Part shown: positions 12,153 through 27,280 of the stretch, one piece after another
How the letters are laid out: each line of letters starts with the position of its first letter
Position numbering within the stretch: position 1 is the first letter of the stretch
DNA from: Mytilus trossulus
Lineage: Eukaryota > Mollusca > Bivalvia > Mytilida > Mytilidae
DNA length: 64,000 bases
Reading direction: 5' to 3'
Assembly (NCBI RefSeq): GCF_036588685.1
Contig: NC_086378.1
Location: forward strand, 75,471,127-75,535,126
Program-made: the position numbers and the translations under genes
Notes under the pieces: generated by a model
The model's input: the letters and a program-made list of their open reading frames with translations, nothing else
The model's database searches: none
What the model was told of the DNA's origin: nothing

Positions 12153-12226
12153 GGTCAACAGATACATGTTGTGAACCCGAGTAACCAGTATCTAATAGGG
12201 ACGTATTTGTTATGTATCTGTTGACC
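12153..12226. repeat. Perfect 15-bp inverted repeat
   Basis: GGTCAACAGATACAT at 12153-12167 is the exact inverse complement of 12212-12226, with a 44-base spacer. It lies about 270 bp beyond the stop codon of gene A. It could be the ends of a small MITE. Confidence 0.5.
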
Positions 12227-12412
12227 CGTTGTCGGCAGCAAACTTTTTACTTTCAATGTATGTTTTGTTAGTAGTGGGGTATTTGTTTAACAATGTAGGC
12301 TTCGAGCGACTGTCCTTTCTTTTATGTATGTTTAACTGTCTGGATATGGATAATCTACCAACGAAAACAAATAGAAAATACAAAACAACAATGAAAAACA
12401 ACTTGTATGTGA

Positions 12413-12418
12413 TTTAAT
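12413..12418 (-). promoter_or_regulatory. Candidate poly(A) signal of gene A
   Basis: ATTAAA on the minus strand, about 80 nt past the stop codon of gene A. It is the commonest variant of AATAAA. No transcript evidence is available. Confidence 0.4.
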
Positions 12419-12496
12419 GCACTGAAAAAAAAATCCCAATAGACATTGTTTCAGATGTGATTATACAATATTCTATACTGTATAGAGAGATATATG

Positions 12497-15129
<2,633 letters not shown>

Positions 15130-15437
15130 CTTCGAACAATTAATACTAGCGTCGGGGAGCTATAAGGATTAAAGACAAAGTTACTATTACTTCTACAACA
15201 CGAACGAGTTTTCTTGCAATTGAACTAAAAGAGGGAAATGAAAACAGAGGTGGCTTCAGTTTACATTGAACAAATATTTTACCAACATTCATAAACATTA
15301 ATACTAAATGCTACCCTGTATAAATTTTTAAAATGAATGAGTAAATACCGTTTTGTTCGCAAAGTAAAATATTTTCCAATTAGTATCATGCCTTGCAAAT
15401 AAATTCAACTAAAAATTGAAATATACATCTTACTTAC

Positions 15438-15511
15438 ATACAGGTATCTATCTGCTGACTGATATGTCATTATGATTTTATTTATGTATAATATCTTTAT
15501 CCAATAGAATT
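15438..15511 (-). promoter_or_regulatory. Core promoter and untranslated exon 0 of gene A
   Basis: On the minus strand an inverted CCAAT box (ATTGG, complement of 15501-15505) is followed by a TATA-like element (tattatac, about 15486-15493) and then a short leader ending at a donor GTAAGTAAG at 15437. The acceptor of coding exon 1 is at 15159/15160 (ccttatag). The same order, spacing and donor occur upstream of genes C and D, which supports this as the real start. Confidence 0.65.
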
Positions 15512-15544
15512 TAAGTATCAATTAGCCTGTTTGCTATTTTTTTA

Positions 15545-15870
15545 CACATTGGCTAGAGGTAAAAGGGGAGGTTTTCAAATCTCACTTAACATATTCAACC
15601 CTATACTAATTTTACGCCTGTCCTAAGTCAGAAACCTCTGACCTTGTAAGTCTTGTATGCTTTTTTTAGTTTAAATTCATATATATGTTTTGAAGGTTAG
15701 TATGACGTCCCTTTTCACTGAACTGAAACACACTTTTATTTAGGTGCCAGCTGAAGTACGCCTCTTGGTTAGGGATATTTTTGCTGCGTTGAAGACCTTT
15801 TGGTGGATTTCTATTTTTTTTACTTGTTCTTTGGGTTGTTGTCTTTCCCCATTTCAATTATCAATTGTAA
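15545..15870 (+). repeat. Dispersed mussel repeat ('ggggccagctgaaggacgcc' family), diverged
   Basis: Aligns by eye with 18000-18345, 51897-52050, 59380-59722 and, inverted, 41860-42190. It contains cattggctagaggtaaaagg, gcctgtcctaagtcag and gttgttgtctttccc. This is the most diverged copy in the window. Confidence 0.55.
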
Positions 15871-16479
15871 TCAGTTTGTTTTACAATTCATATTTAATTT
15901 TCTTTCTCAGTTTGTAATAAAAATAAATAGCTTGTATGCATGCTTTCTGTATTTATGAACTTTCTACTTGTTTTGTTATCCTTTTTACATTTATTAAATG
16001 TTTAGTATAGCTTGATGTTTTGATTACTATTGTGTTTTCTTTTAAGTTATTTACTATCACTAAATGAACAGGTTAGGAACTTATGAGTTTGAATGCCAAT
16101 ATGCTATCTTTTGCCTCTCTTTTGACGATTTTTGTTTTGGCGGCACATTTGATAGTTTTATATTAATTAATTCATAACTCAATAGCGATATTGGAAATTA
16201 TGCTACATTGCTATACGGCAAATAGCATTTAAGCTTATCTTACATTATTAAAAATATTCCCGTCTAAGAAAACAAAAACGTTAATAAGGCCTTGTTTACA
16301 TTTGATGATAATGTAATCTTTTGTTTTAATTCATTAATCATTTCGAATACTTGAAGGTAATGTTTTTAAAAACTAACAGTGGCTGATGAGTTTATTGTTA
16401 TACAGTGAACCTGTGGTTATTATAAAAAGAATATTTGGTATGATTGCTAGTGCGACCAAATAACATAGAAATTAATAAC

Positions 16480-16560
16480 TATAGCTCATAGTACGCCCTT
16501 CAACAATGAGCAAAGCCCATAACGCATAGCCAGCTATGAAGGGCCAGGAGAAGACAATGC
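16480..16560 (+). repeat. Diverged copy of the 'gccttcaacacggagcc' repeat
   Basis: gtacgcccttcaacaatgag and agctatgaagggccaggaga correspond to parts of the copies at 32345-32530 and 39446-39600. Confidence 0.4.
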
Positions 16561-17999
16561 AAAGCAATTCAAACGAGAAAATTTGTGTACAAAAAATAAC
16601 AAAAAACATGTATGTTGTCTATGAAATACAAACTATATCAGAATCATTAGAAGTCACCTTAGAATAGTTAAACAAATTTGTGTTTATGTTTGATAGATTG
16701 AGAACAGTTGTGTTTTAATATTAAAACAAAGAAATTTGCTGCCATTTCCTAACCGAGCTGTTTCATACTGATATATGTTTTAAATTGGTACATAGATATT
16801 TAATTTGTGATTGAGGCTCAAAATGAGACAACAATTTTTGTATTGTATATAATATGTCCATTTAAACTACAGTACTAGTATCAACGTTGTCTAAAACATA
16901 TAATGTACAAAAAAGTTTGCAACAAAATTCGTTTGAAGACTATTTCTATTAGTTTAAAAAGTTCAATCTATAATTAAATTTTATACGCTGTATAAAAACA
17001 TTAAAAGACAAATATTGTCGCTACAACATCATCCATCCGGAGAAATACCGTGAAGCCAAAGGGATATTTACGTTCATGTAAATGTTTTCTTTTAATTTAT
17101 TTGTTGATGCTATACACGTTATTGACAGGTATAATTAATGGAACGCAATTATTCTAGTTTTAACACACAATATGCTCATATTGGTATCTTCATGAAGGAC
17201 AAACGTCAGTTAACCCTTATTTTTATCTGAATGTTTTCTTGCAAAGGATTTGTGATTAGGACAAATCTTTCTTCCTCTCATCATGTATAAAAAAAATTCA
17301 AAAATGTCGAGCTCCAAGGAAACTACAAAAAAGAAAGTCATTAATTAATTGGCAAGATCATAAGCTTAACACAACAAACAAATGGACTATTACTATAGGT
17401 TGCACTTTGGAAATACAACCGTTTCTCAAACAAAGCCTCTTTTGGGGAGATCTAGAATATTCTCAGAAAATGAATTTTCTGGTTCCCAGTTATGCTCTCT
17501 TTGGTGCATCTCACAGGGACATAACTTGGAAATGATACCAGTAAATATACATGTATAAGACCATCATTCGTAAATATAGATCAACATGCAGACTTCTTAT
17601 ACGTTCAGGTATTTCACATCCAATTTTTTATGGAAATATTCTTTATAAAGCACAAAAATGTCAGTATTGATTCACTTATAGGGTCTTTGCATCGGAACTA
17701 AACACATTCATTTAAAAACTAGTTGTTGGCATGACACGGGTTAAGTTCTTCTCATATATGTTATGATGGTATGATATTAAAACCCTAACGAGAAGGATTG
17801 TGCCTGATTTTCATATGATGGAGACATAATCTTTCAACCAGTTTAATTGAAGTCTTGAGCTGGCATGTCAGTTAACTGCTAGTAGTCTGTTGTTACTTGT
17901 GTATTATTGTCGTTTTGTTTATTTTCTTTAGGTAAATCTTCTGACATCAGACTCGGACTTTTCTTTAACTGAATTTTAATGTGCGTATTGATATGCGTT

Positions 18000-18345
18000 T
18001 ACTTTTCTACATTGGATAGAGGTAAAGGGGGAGGGTTGAGAACTCACAATCATGTTTAACCCCGCCGCATTTTTGCGCCTGTCCCAGTCAGGAGAATCTG
18101 GCCTTTGTTAGTCTTGTATTAATTTTTATTTTAATTTCTTGTGTACAATTTGAAGTTTAGTATGGCGTTTATTATCACTGACCAAGTATATATATTTATA
18201 TGTTTAGGGGCCATCTAAAGAACGCCTTCGGGTGCGGGAATTTTTCACTGCATTGAAGATCTGTTGGTGACCTTCTGCTGTTGTTTGTTCCTCTATGGTC
18301 GGGTTGTTGTCTCTTTGACACATTCCCAATTTCCATTCTCAATAT
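18000..18345 (+). repeat. Dispersed mussel repeat ('ggggccagctgaaggacgcc' family)
   Basis: Full-length-looking copy, from acttttctacattggataga through cgcctgtcccagtcagg and cgggtgcgggaattttt to gttgttgtctctttgacaca. It is close to 59380-59722. Confidence 0.65.
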
Positions 18346-18627
18346 TATGTGTAGTCTGTTTATTTTGAAATATATGGTAACCCGACAGTGTTAGTTTAAA
18401 CTCTGAGAAGTTCGGGCATATAAACGTTGTTAATATGCCACACAGCCCTATATTTTGACCTTTGAAAAAATATAGTAGTGCATATGAACTTTCAATACTA
18501 GAATATGATTGTTTTCAAAACTTCATAGTAAGAGTGGTACAGTGTTAGCCGTAAAAGTTCCTATGTGAAATTGCATTGTCAATATTTACAGAAATGCAAC
18601 CTTTAATACGTTATTTAGATGATAAAT

Positions 18628-18780
18628 CAAGGCAACAGTAGTAAACCGCTGTGCAAAAGTCATTAATCAATTCAGAGAAAACGAATCCGGATTACCAAAT
18701 AACCCTGGCGAAACACATCAACTCTGAGCGGAAAACAAATGAATAACATGAAACCTAAAGTGCAACGGGTGTACCAAGTT
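18628..18780 (-). repeat. Dispersed mussel repeat ('ggcaacagtagtataccgct' family)
   Basis: Starts ggcaacagtagtaaaccgct and runs through aatccggattaccaaataac. Related to 7395-7545. Confidence 0.5.
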
Positions 18781-20144
18781 TGATGGCTAGTAAAACCACC
18801 AACTTATATGACAATTTAAAAAAAAATATGTTTAGATGAGAACACTACAGGACAGAACTACTACACAAACACCCACAACTATACTCATCACAGAAAACCG
18901 TACAAAAAGATATAATAGTCGACACAACATGCAAATTTCAGAACAACAACGAATATCTTCTATCAACGACAGACAGCACAAATAGTGACGCACTAAACTA
19001 ACGAATATGTATCCTTAAACTATGAACATCCATTTTCACAATACTAGTCCAAACAATCACCATGACAATGACCGTATTGAGAGGCTATTTTATAAATATT
19101 TCGACTACTAACGATAAGACTTAACACAGTATCCAATCGAAACCACACCAGTAAACACACAAAAAAATAAATTTGGATGTACAAATTACCGAGACAAGAT
19201 GTACACCAATGAAAAATCACACTAGGTAAACAGTCATATCTGTGAATAGGGTATGTTCGGTCATTCCTTGACATACTACAATCTAAAACGTAGTAAAAAT
19301 GCCATTAGTAAGTTTAAACACAGACACATCGTATAGATCAATCAATTCGTGATGTTGTGCATAGAATTAATATGTCTTTCTCATATAAACTCTAGATTTG
19401 TTGGAGCTGTTCTGCGTTAGGAGTAAACTTCTGTATTTGAAGTCCGTTAAGTTTTAACATGCACGGTACTGACGTTTCAATTGATATACATATATATGTA
19501 AACACCATACGACGGAGTAGTGTGTATGTTACGGCTATAATTACTCCGATGTTTTATGAACGCTCAACAAATTTGTTTTAACATACGAGATATAAAAACT
19601 TATCAAAAACAAATCATACGTATATGGCCTTTTCAACTGATAAATAATGATTTTAAGTTTATAACACAAAATATGAACTTCGCCTTTCATCGCGTCTTCA
19701 AAGTATCACATTTAAGATACTTTAGCATTGCATTTTTTTTTACATGGGACGCGAGTCTGTCGTTCCATTTTCAATCTTGGTATCCATGATAAGACATTTA
19801 CTTGTAACTTGCATTTAGTTTGACTTCAGAGACAGTCTATACAAATATTCCTGAACAAAACATACATTTAGGATTACTTCCCTTTGAATATATTTTATTT
19901 GACTCAGTGAATCTTAAAAAAATCTTTCACTTCAAGAATTATACAACGTATTAAAATGTATGGTGAATAAACAATAACTGAAAACCATAAAGTAGGTATA
20001 ATGTGTTTTTCGTTAAACGAAATATTTAATAGCACAAACAGCTGAGTAAATTTAAGGCACTAGCAATTTATAATTTCCTGACTATTTGTTATTCGCAGTG
20101 CCATCTTTAACTATCATAGAATCATCGCCCACTTTTTCTAGTCT

Positions 20145-20480
20145 TTGGGGACAACTTCGGGAAGGGTTCTACATTTTTAAACATGTTTAAAAATCGCCGA
20201 AGGTGCGTCCGATGTTGAGGGTTCGTATCGAGTTTGTATCACCATCCTCACCATCGTAATGTCACCGGGAATGCATCTTTTAACATCGTATTGCATTCGT
20301 GTTTCCATCGTTTCCATCTGGAAGTTTTGACATTACGATGTCTAAATGAATGAATCACGAAGCTACCCGAAGGTCTAACGATGGCAACACGACTTCGTGA
20401 AGACCTCGTAATCCCGTCGTGTTGCCATCGAATAAAAGTACGAAGGCGACAAGATGGAACTACGACAGCAAAAAATCCAG
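20145..20480. repeat. catcg/cttcg-rich repeat with a perfect 15-bp inverted repeat
   Basis: Short words containing catcg, cttcg, cgatg and cgaag recur every 10-25 bases in both orientations. CGATGGCAACACGAC at 20379-20393 is exactly inverted at 20416-20430. A related tract is at 21700-22030. CpG is clearly enriched relative to the flanks. It is probably a foldback-type non-autonomous element. Confidence 0.55.
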
Positions 20481-21699
20481 CTTAATGTAATTTAATTTTT
20501 GCCCTAAAATACATTTAAAGTGTCATGCGCGATATGCACTGATCAGTCTAATACGACAGTTAAGAAAAATTTCACAAAACATATCATATGATTCAATGAG
20601 AACAAGAAAGGCGACAGCGTTGTTCCTATAATTTCAAATGAAACGAGAAGAGCTGCTATCACAGGCTCAGGATTTACTTTTACAAGTAAAATATTATTTT
20701 TTTGTCAATTTTCATATCAAGTAACATAATGAAAATCATAAACGCGCCTCGTATACCAACACTGCAGGTACACGTATATAAGGAAACCAATTTTTTCTTC
20801 ATTATTCTGATTTTTTATGTATCATCTGAGTTGTTGTCACACGAATGTTCACTCCATAACCATTTTGTTTTCTATATGTCATACTTTGCCGCATTTGTTG
20901 CTTTCTCCGCATCATTCCTTTTGTCTATATTATTATGATATTCTCCTGGAAAGGGCTCTTTTTGAATAAAAGAAATCAACGAACCCTTTACCTTGCCTTT
21001 AAGATAGATCAGGAAACATGGGCATAATTATGGGTGATTATTCAGACTAGTGCACACATTTTACAGTTCAAACAATGCAATGCCGAGCGTGGCATCCCCT
21101 CGTATGTAACATATTGGGGACAAATATGGACACTATATTTGTATTTAACACATGCAGAAAATGGTAAATTGAATATGCATATTTGATACATAAACATTTT
21201 TTTTTTAAATCAACCATTCAGTAACTGTAAAAACCTTTAATTTTGTCTTTAGAACCAGCAGGTAAAAAAATAGAAACCAATTTTCTGTGTATTATGCCAT
21301 TTCAAGGAGAAAAAAACATGTCCATCTGCATGACCTTGACCTTTGGCCTTGAACGTACAAAAGGTCAGATCAATACAAGGAGGAATAATATATCAAATGT
21401 GGTTAAAGTCTTTTGAAGTATATTGGTTTTAGAGTGTCCACAAGGGTGATATTGCCTGTTTTTACAACTGATACTGTGACCTTGACCTTCGAACTTTAAA
21501 GTCAATAGCGCTTTAGATTTTCTTAACGAGTAACACCTACCTAGGTTGGTCCCCTCCGTAAAACATTCAGTTTGCCTTCGGAATATACAAATATTAACAA
21601 GAATTTCAATAACGGCCGGGAAACAGACTACACCATACCAAGTGTTGAGCATTTTGGTTCTAGAGTGTTCATAACAATTTAATCTACACGCAACTAACA

Positions 21700-22030
21700 G
21701 TTCTTTTTGACATCGTATGGCCATTGCGCCATCATCGTAATGCATCGAGTAGCCTTCGTAATCCATCGTGTAGCCTTCGTTATCCATCGTGTAGGCTTCG
21801 GCTGAAATATGAAGCTTACGGCTGAAATCTGAAGCTTAAATACCCGTCTTCGGTTAACCTTCGTATGTCCATCTTTTGCTATTGTATATAATTTCGGCAC
21901 CATCGTATAGACTTCGTTATTTGTCGTTCTTGCATCGGTCACTTGGTATTTTAACGAGATCGGGACCAACTTCGTACGAACTTACAATTTTCGCATTCGG
22001 GTGTCCATCGTATATAAAAATCGGGACAGT
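21700..22030. repeat. catcg/cttcg-rich repeat, second tract
   Basis: It contains near-tandem units such as atccatcgtgtagccttcgt at 21760-21800, then looser catcg and cttcg words to about 22015. Same family as 20145-20480. Confidence 0.55.
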
Positions 22031-23789
22031 GTGACGCGGGCATTAGTAAATGTATCTACTAGGGAATATATTGAATGCAAAACGAAAGTTTACAACGATG
22101 TGTGAACAATACACACAGGTACAATATGTAACAATGTCACAATTAGAGGAACTACAGCAACTCGAACACAATTAAAAACGGTATGAAGTCTCCATAATGT
22201 ATATATATTAGTTCAAAACTTTAATCTGTTACACCAAAATCCTAATGCTGTATCTTTTTATTTACTGTCACTAGCGTTAACCTTTTGCAGCGTTTCGAAT
22301 CAATCGAAGTTCAGTAGTTCCCTCTAACCAAAAAGAAAGGTGACCATCAGGAAAAGGCTATTAGTACTGAAAAAGGCATAGGCACCAATCAAGCAATAAA
22401 ACAAGGAATTATTTTGCCAAGGGTGTTACATTTTTCTATCGACTAACATTTTGTTTGTTTATTCACTATTTCAAAAGCAAGGTAATCATGGATTGCATGT
22501 AAAAAGAAATGTTTAATGTCTTGCCATCGAAAGGTTTTTTTTTCCGTTTTATTTTCCTTGTAACCGTCATCTTTTAATTAGAACTTGTGTATAAATTTTG
22601 AGTTGATAAAAAACAAAAAAAAAACATTGTATTCATTTATTTTCGTTGGTATCAATTTATGTCGATTGAAGAAAACTTGTATTTTCGTGGACATTTGATG
22701 TGGTTTTGGCAATCCCTGCACACAAAGCCTATGGAAATTTTGTAATTCGTTAAACATTTGAATTCATGGTTCACCTGTTCTCACGAAACTGACGAAAATT
22801 GGTATCAAACGAATAATATAAAATTCACAGTAGAAGTCATCATCACTGTCAATGCCTCAAGTATCATCAAACGACAAATGAATTGTATGTAAGCATATAT
22901 AGCATGTATAGGGACCATGCATCTTGAGCAATTAATTTAAAAACCGAAAATATACAGTAAACAATGAAAGAAAGGTTAAAGAAACCAAAGTGACATTAAA
23001 ACTCATTAGTCGAAAATTAACTGACAACGCCAATTTAAAAAAAAAGAAAAAAGTCACAACCCAATGATAATAATAATTCAGTAAATTGCATCTAAGACGG
23101 TTTTGTGGTAACGACAATATTGTTACTTGAAAATAATATATACATATATACCGGAAAAGTATGTTGATAGAGGGTATAAAGGGTCTCAACATAACTATTT
23201 AAAATTCATTCGAAAACATTTTTATTTGTATGAACACAATTTCAAAAACACAAAACAAATATAATGGATACAAACAACATCAAACTAATTAAATGTTCCC
23301 TACTTCCAACAGGCACATGTATAATGTTGCTGGGTTGACACGTTTGTTAGAGGTCACTCATCCAAATATCAGACATTTGTATTTCATTACAAAACAAAAA
23401 CAAACGTAATGATATTCAGAACAGAGAATACAAACCATGTATTGACAATTATTACGGTACCTAGAGTGAATTACGTTAATATATATCACCTTATGTTTGT
23501 GGTATAACATCGTGGTCACAAAATAATTGTTTTATGTTTATTATTAAATTTATATTAAGATCAATTTTGTTGGATCTTGTAGTCAATTTTAATTGGAAAT
23601 CGACAATGGCAGTCAGCAGGGTTAAGGAACATCAGTTGTTCGACCTGTTAGTCAAATGCGTTTTGTTTAAATATACTTTTTCACTTGTTTGGTCTTTTAA
23701 AAATTTTGTTTGTGATGTTTTCATATAAACCGGAGGGAAAATATGATACAAGCCCAAACGAAAAAATATGAACAAGTCTACATTGAAAA

Positions 23790-23935
23790 TTACGTTCTAA
23801 CCTATGATTGCGTTGGATAAAAACCGCAATTTTTATACGTATGTATGTAAACCAAATTTCGATGTAGAAGGTTTTAAATAAGTTCTAATATTGGTGGGTT
23901 GATGTTTGGACGAGTTGTATATATATATATTTATC
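23790..23935 (-). repeat. Dispersed repeat related to the flank of the 441-bp array
   Basis: Contains ctatgattgcgttggataaa and ggtgggttgatgtttggacg followed by agttgtatata. Their inverse complements flank and begin the tandem array near 52975 and 53045. Confidence 0.5.
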
Positions 23936-24424
23936 ATTGACATCGTGTTTTTATTGGAGAAGGATATCTGTTATCCGAAATATCTAATATTTGTTCATTT
24001 TATAGTTATTTAATGGTGATGTTGTACCTTCTTTGTCTTGTTATATATTATATTTTGTAGTGTAGAGATTCATATTACATCATGCATCGCCCTGTAAGAT
24101 TAATCGTTGACTATTTATTCAGTCATTTTATATATATCATTTTATATATATACGTTTCGGACCTAATGAGGATTTAGGTAGTTATTCAAATATGCATTTG
24201 ATCCGTTTAAAAAAAAACAATAATCTTTATAATTCAAAGGCTACATAGAGATTAGATATTGAGGCCATAGTTTGTTTTGTTCTCTACTTGTATTCTTCTA
24301 TTTATGCGAAGTGTGAAATTTATTTCCACAAGGTACTAGTCGCCGTACCATAACTTTTCTGCATTAGTTCGTCTTGGTCGTGCACGATCCTTTGTTTAAA
24401 TAACCTCTGACATGTGATTGTTCC

Positions 24425-26121
24425 AACTCGCTTTACAATTACAGCCTCTCTGGCCATGTTATTACTGGGGATCTAAACATAATTCAACATGAAAATCTCC
24501 GAAAGGTGATTTCTCGTGGTCCTAAGTTTAGAGAACCCCAACACATCAATTGGAACCATAACTTCAAAATAATTATGGATTCCATTGAGAACTACGCCAG
24601 AGCGTGGGCTAAGCGAGAAGAAGTTCAACTGGACACTTTGTCAGAATGGGTCAAAACAATCAGGTCTCTGATAAAACGTCGCATTCATAAGTTGAAAAAC
24701 TGTGTGAATGATCGACCTAAGTCCATTTCAGTGACAAAGAGGCTGTGAAATGTCTATCATCTCTTCAAGATAAGTATGTTGTTGTTCCTGCGGACAAAGC
24801 TTCAAATAATATTGTCTTTGTATGTAAATCATATTACTACGAGTGTCTTATAAAAGAATTAGGAATAAATGAACACTCAGGTAATCCCACATACAACAAC
24901 ATATCATTTGACAAGGATGAGATTTTGGCGAATCATAAGTCCTTCATGGCTTCTATGAACATTGCATTGAACGACAAATCGGAGGACTTACCTTGTTTGT
25001 ATTGGATACCTAAACTTCACAAAATTCCGTACAAACAACGGTACATTGCCGGCTCATCTGCTTGTTCTACTAAAGAATTGTCCATTAGACTGACTAAAAT
25101 TCTGTCCGCAGTTAAAGAGGGTCTTCAGATATACTGTGAAACTGTTTACTCTCGTAGTGGTATTAACCATATGTGGATTCTGAAAAACTCTAAAGAACTT
25201 CTTGATAATTTTAAATCTCGGTCTTTTTCTGAAATAAGTTCTATTAAAACTTTTGATTTTTCAACCTTGTATACAACCATTCCCCATGTGAAATTGAAAA
25301 ACCGTCTAAAAGAAATAATCCACAATGCTTTTCATCATAAAAATGGTAGCATACGCTATAAATTTATCACTTTGGGATACCATAAGGCATATTTTGTTAA
25401 TAAGGAACAAAAGGATAAAACATACTACACAGAGGAACAAGTGATCAGTATGCTGGAGTTTCTTATTGACAACATATTTGTTGAATTTTGAGGTAGACTT
25501 TTTCAACAAATTGTCGGCATTCCTATGGGAACGAACTGTGCGCCTCTCCTTGCTGACCTCTTCTTATTTTCATATGAATCGGAGTTCCTTCAGACACTTG
25601 TCAAAAACAAGAAGATCAAAGAAGCCAGGTTATTTAATTTCACTTTCAGATATATTGATGATGTTCTTTCCATTAACAATCCGAACTTTTCTGATTGGAT
25701 TCCATTGATATACCCACCAGAACTAAAAATTAAAGAGACCACAGACACGGCTTCCTCCGCCTCATTTTTAGACTTATACCTCGAATTTGACATACACAGT
25801 CATCTCAGTACCAGAATCTATGACAAACGAGACGATTTTAATTTTGAAATTATCAATTTCCCCCACCTTAGTAGTAATATACCAACTTCACCTGCATATG
25901 GAATATACATTTCCCAACTTATTAGGTATTCAAGAGCTTGCAACTCCTATTCAGACTTTGTAAAACGTCACCAGTGTCTGAGCAGAAAGTTGATGAACCA
26001 GGGGTATGTCAAAGAACGTCTCGTCCTTTTTCTAAAAAAGTTCATCGGAAGATACCAAGAACTTGTTGATAAATATTCCGTATCAACTTCACAAATAATA
26101 CAAGATGGTCTTGAAGGATAG
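24425..26121 (+). pseudogene. Penelope-like reverse transcriptase, copy 1
   Basis: A continuous protein can be followed from about 24425 to a stop at 26121, but with a frame change near 24725-24745 and an in-frame TGA at 25489-25491. Recognisable blocks in order are VVVPADKASNNIVFVC, YWIPKLHKIPYKQRYI, FDFSTLYTTIPH (first catalytic Asp), IPMGTNCAPLLADLFLFSYE and RYIDDVLS (catalytic Asp pair). These are followed by YDKRDDFNFEIINFP and IRYSRAC, which are typical of Penelope-like elements. The protein ends about 50 residues after the last block with no GIY-YIG endonuclease, so this is an endonuclease-lacking type or the domain was lost. The 5' boundary is not defined. Confidence 0.8.
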
Positions 26122-26369
26122 ATTTTGCGTACTGACGTTTGTTATCATCTTAATTCATTAATTACGTATTATAGAATTCTTTTTTAAGTCTTTTTTAGAT
26201 AATCATTTGAAGTGACTCAGTGGTTATGTAAAACCACATACTTTGAACGGCAAAATTATTTCATTGATTGATATTACTTTTACTTAAGGATCTTGAATAC
26301 TATGAATGACAAAACTATTTTATTCAATAACACTACTTTTTCTGTTTAGTCTATTTTTCATGATATACA

Positions 26370-26870
26370 TTTGACGTGAAACTGTACTTATGTCTCCCGT
26401 CATACTTTGAACCACACCATTATTTTATTTATTATTATTACTTTTACTGTTAAGTCTGGTTTTTGGTATATCTACTTTACGTGAGTCTGTATTTATGTAT
26501 GCCGGCATACGACAAAATTATTTTTTATGTCTACCTGTGCGAATTTCAAACGCGCTATTTTACACCAGTAATGAAAACCTTCTATCATTTATGGGTAGAC
26601 TATAAATTCAGCCGTATTTGACGTGAAACTGTTCTTATGTATCCCGTCATACTTTGAACCACACCATTATTTTATTTATTATTATTACTTTTACTGTTAA
26701 GTCTGTTTTTGTTATATCAACTTTACGTAAGTCTTCATTTATGTATGCCGTCATACGACAAAATTATTTTTATGTCTACCTGTGCGAATTTCAAACGCGC
26801 ATTTTTAAACCAGTAATGAAACCTTCTATCATTATGGGTAGACTTTACATAGATAAATTCAGCCGTATAA
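26370..26870 (+). repeat. Two tandem units of about 248 bp downstream of Penelope-like copy 1
   Basis: ttgacgtgaaactgtactta at 26370 recurs as ttgacgtgaaactgttctta at 26619. Both units continue through cccgtcatactttgaaccac, catacgacaaaattattttt and tatgggtagact. They probably belong to the 3' region of the retroelement. Confidence 0.75.
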
Positions 26871-27039
26871 GAAAAGCAAAATGAGAATGTTAAATTAATG
26901 TATGCCTTTTTGTGCTTCTTTGTTACATTTGTTGTTTATGTAGAGATATTAAGATGATAACACAATATTGACTGTTGTACCCCTATTTTTGACATTTTTA
27001 CTCTTTGAGTATGTTTGTTTTGTTCATACATCGTTGACA

Positions 27040-27280
27040 ATTTAATGGAATTTGATGCGACTGTCATATAAGTGAGAGGTTTAGCTAGCTATAAAACCAG
27101 GTTCAATCCACCATTTTCTATTAGAAAATGCCTGTACCAAGTCAGGAATATGACAGTTGTTACCCATTCGTTTGATGTGTTTGGACTTTTGATTTTGCCT
27201 TTTGATTTTTGATTTTCCTTTTTGAATTTTCCTCGGAGTTCGGTATTTTTGTGTTTTTACTTTTTTTTTGTAGTAACACT
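27040..27280 (+). repeat. Dispersed mussel repeat ('gcgactgtcatacaagtgag' family)
   Basis: It runs gatgcgactgtcatataagt, ataaaaccaggttcaatcca, cctgtaccaagtcaggaata, tcggagttcggtattttt. Other copies are at 29536-29850, 42357-42490 (inverted), 45990-46215 and 58435-58650. Confidence 0.65.

Larger units (their letters stand above)
5951..12490. other. AT-rich intergenic region without a supportable gene
   Basis: No open frame here resembles a known protein; the longest are 85-117 codons in low-complexity AT-rich sequence. Three diverged segments around 7040-7200, 8060-8220 and 8880-8970 look like old copies of one another: each has attgtcat(a) followed by a run with aatca-tatta and ccgtt. 7395-7545 is a dispersed repeat. 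10961-11117 is a long palindrome. 12090-12130 holds a decayed hammerhead repeat. Confidence 0.6.
15871..24420. other. Intergenic region rich in old repeats, no gene seen
   Basis: No coding sequence that I can support. It contains the repeats listed separately, plus a segment at 16951-17045 resembling 9180-9300 (shared agttcaat-tata-tta and catccggaaaaa/catccggagaaa). Another segment at 19490-19515 resembles 9945-9975 (tgtaaacaccatacgacgga versus tgtaaactccatacgatgga). The 140-codon frame at 21365-21787 runs through catcg/cttcg repeat sequence and is not a gene. Confidence 0.55.

Noticed and set aside
21365-21787. 140-codon minus-strand open frame
   Set aside because: Its N-terminal part (repeated GYTMDYEGY-like words) is a translation of the catcg/cttcg repeat. 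No domain seen.
24145-24185. Hammerhead-like words (gtttcgg, ctaatgagg) upstream of Penelope-like copy 1
   Set aside because: The core would be CUAAUGA on one strand or CUCAUUA on the other, with no matching GAAA placement and no paired stems. At best a relic.
25466-25793. Additional open frames on both strands across the Penelope-like RT
   Set aside because: Out-of-frame shadows of the reverse transcriptase, whose own frame has the conserved IPMGTNCAP and YIDD motifs.
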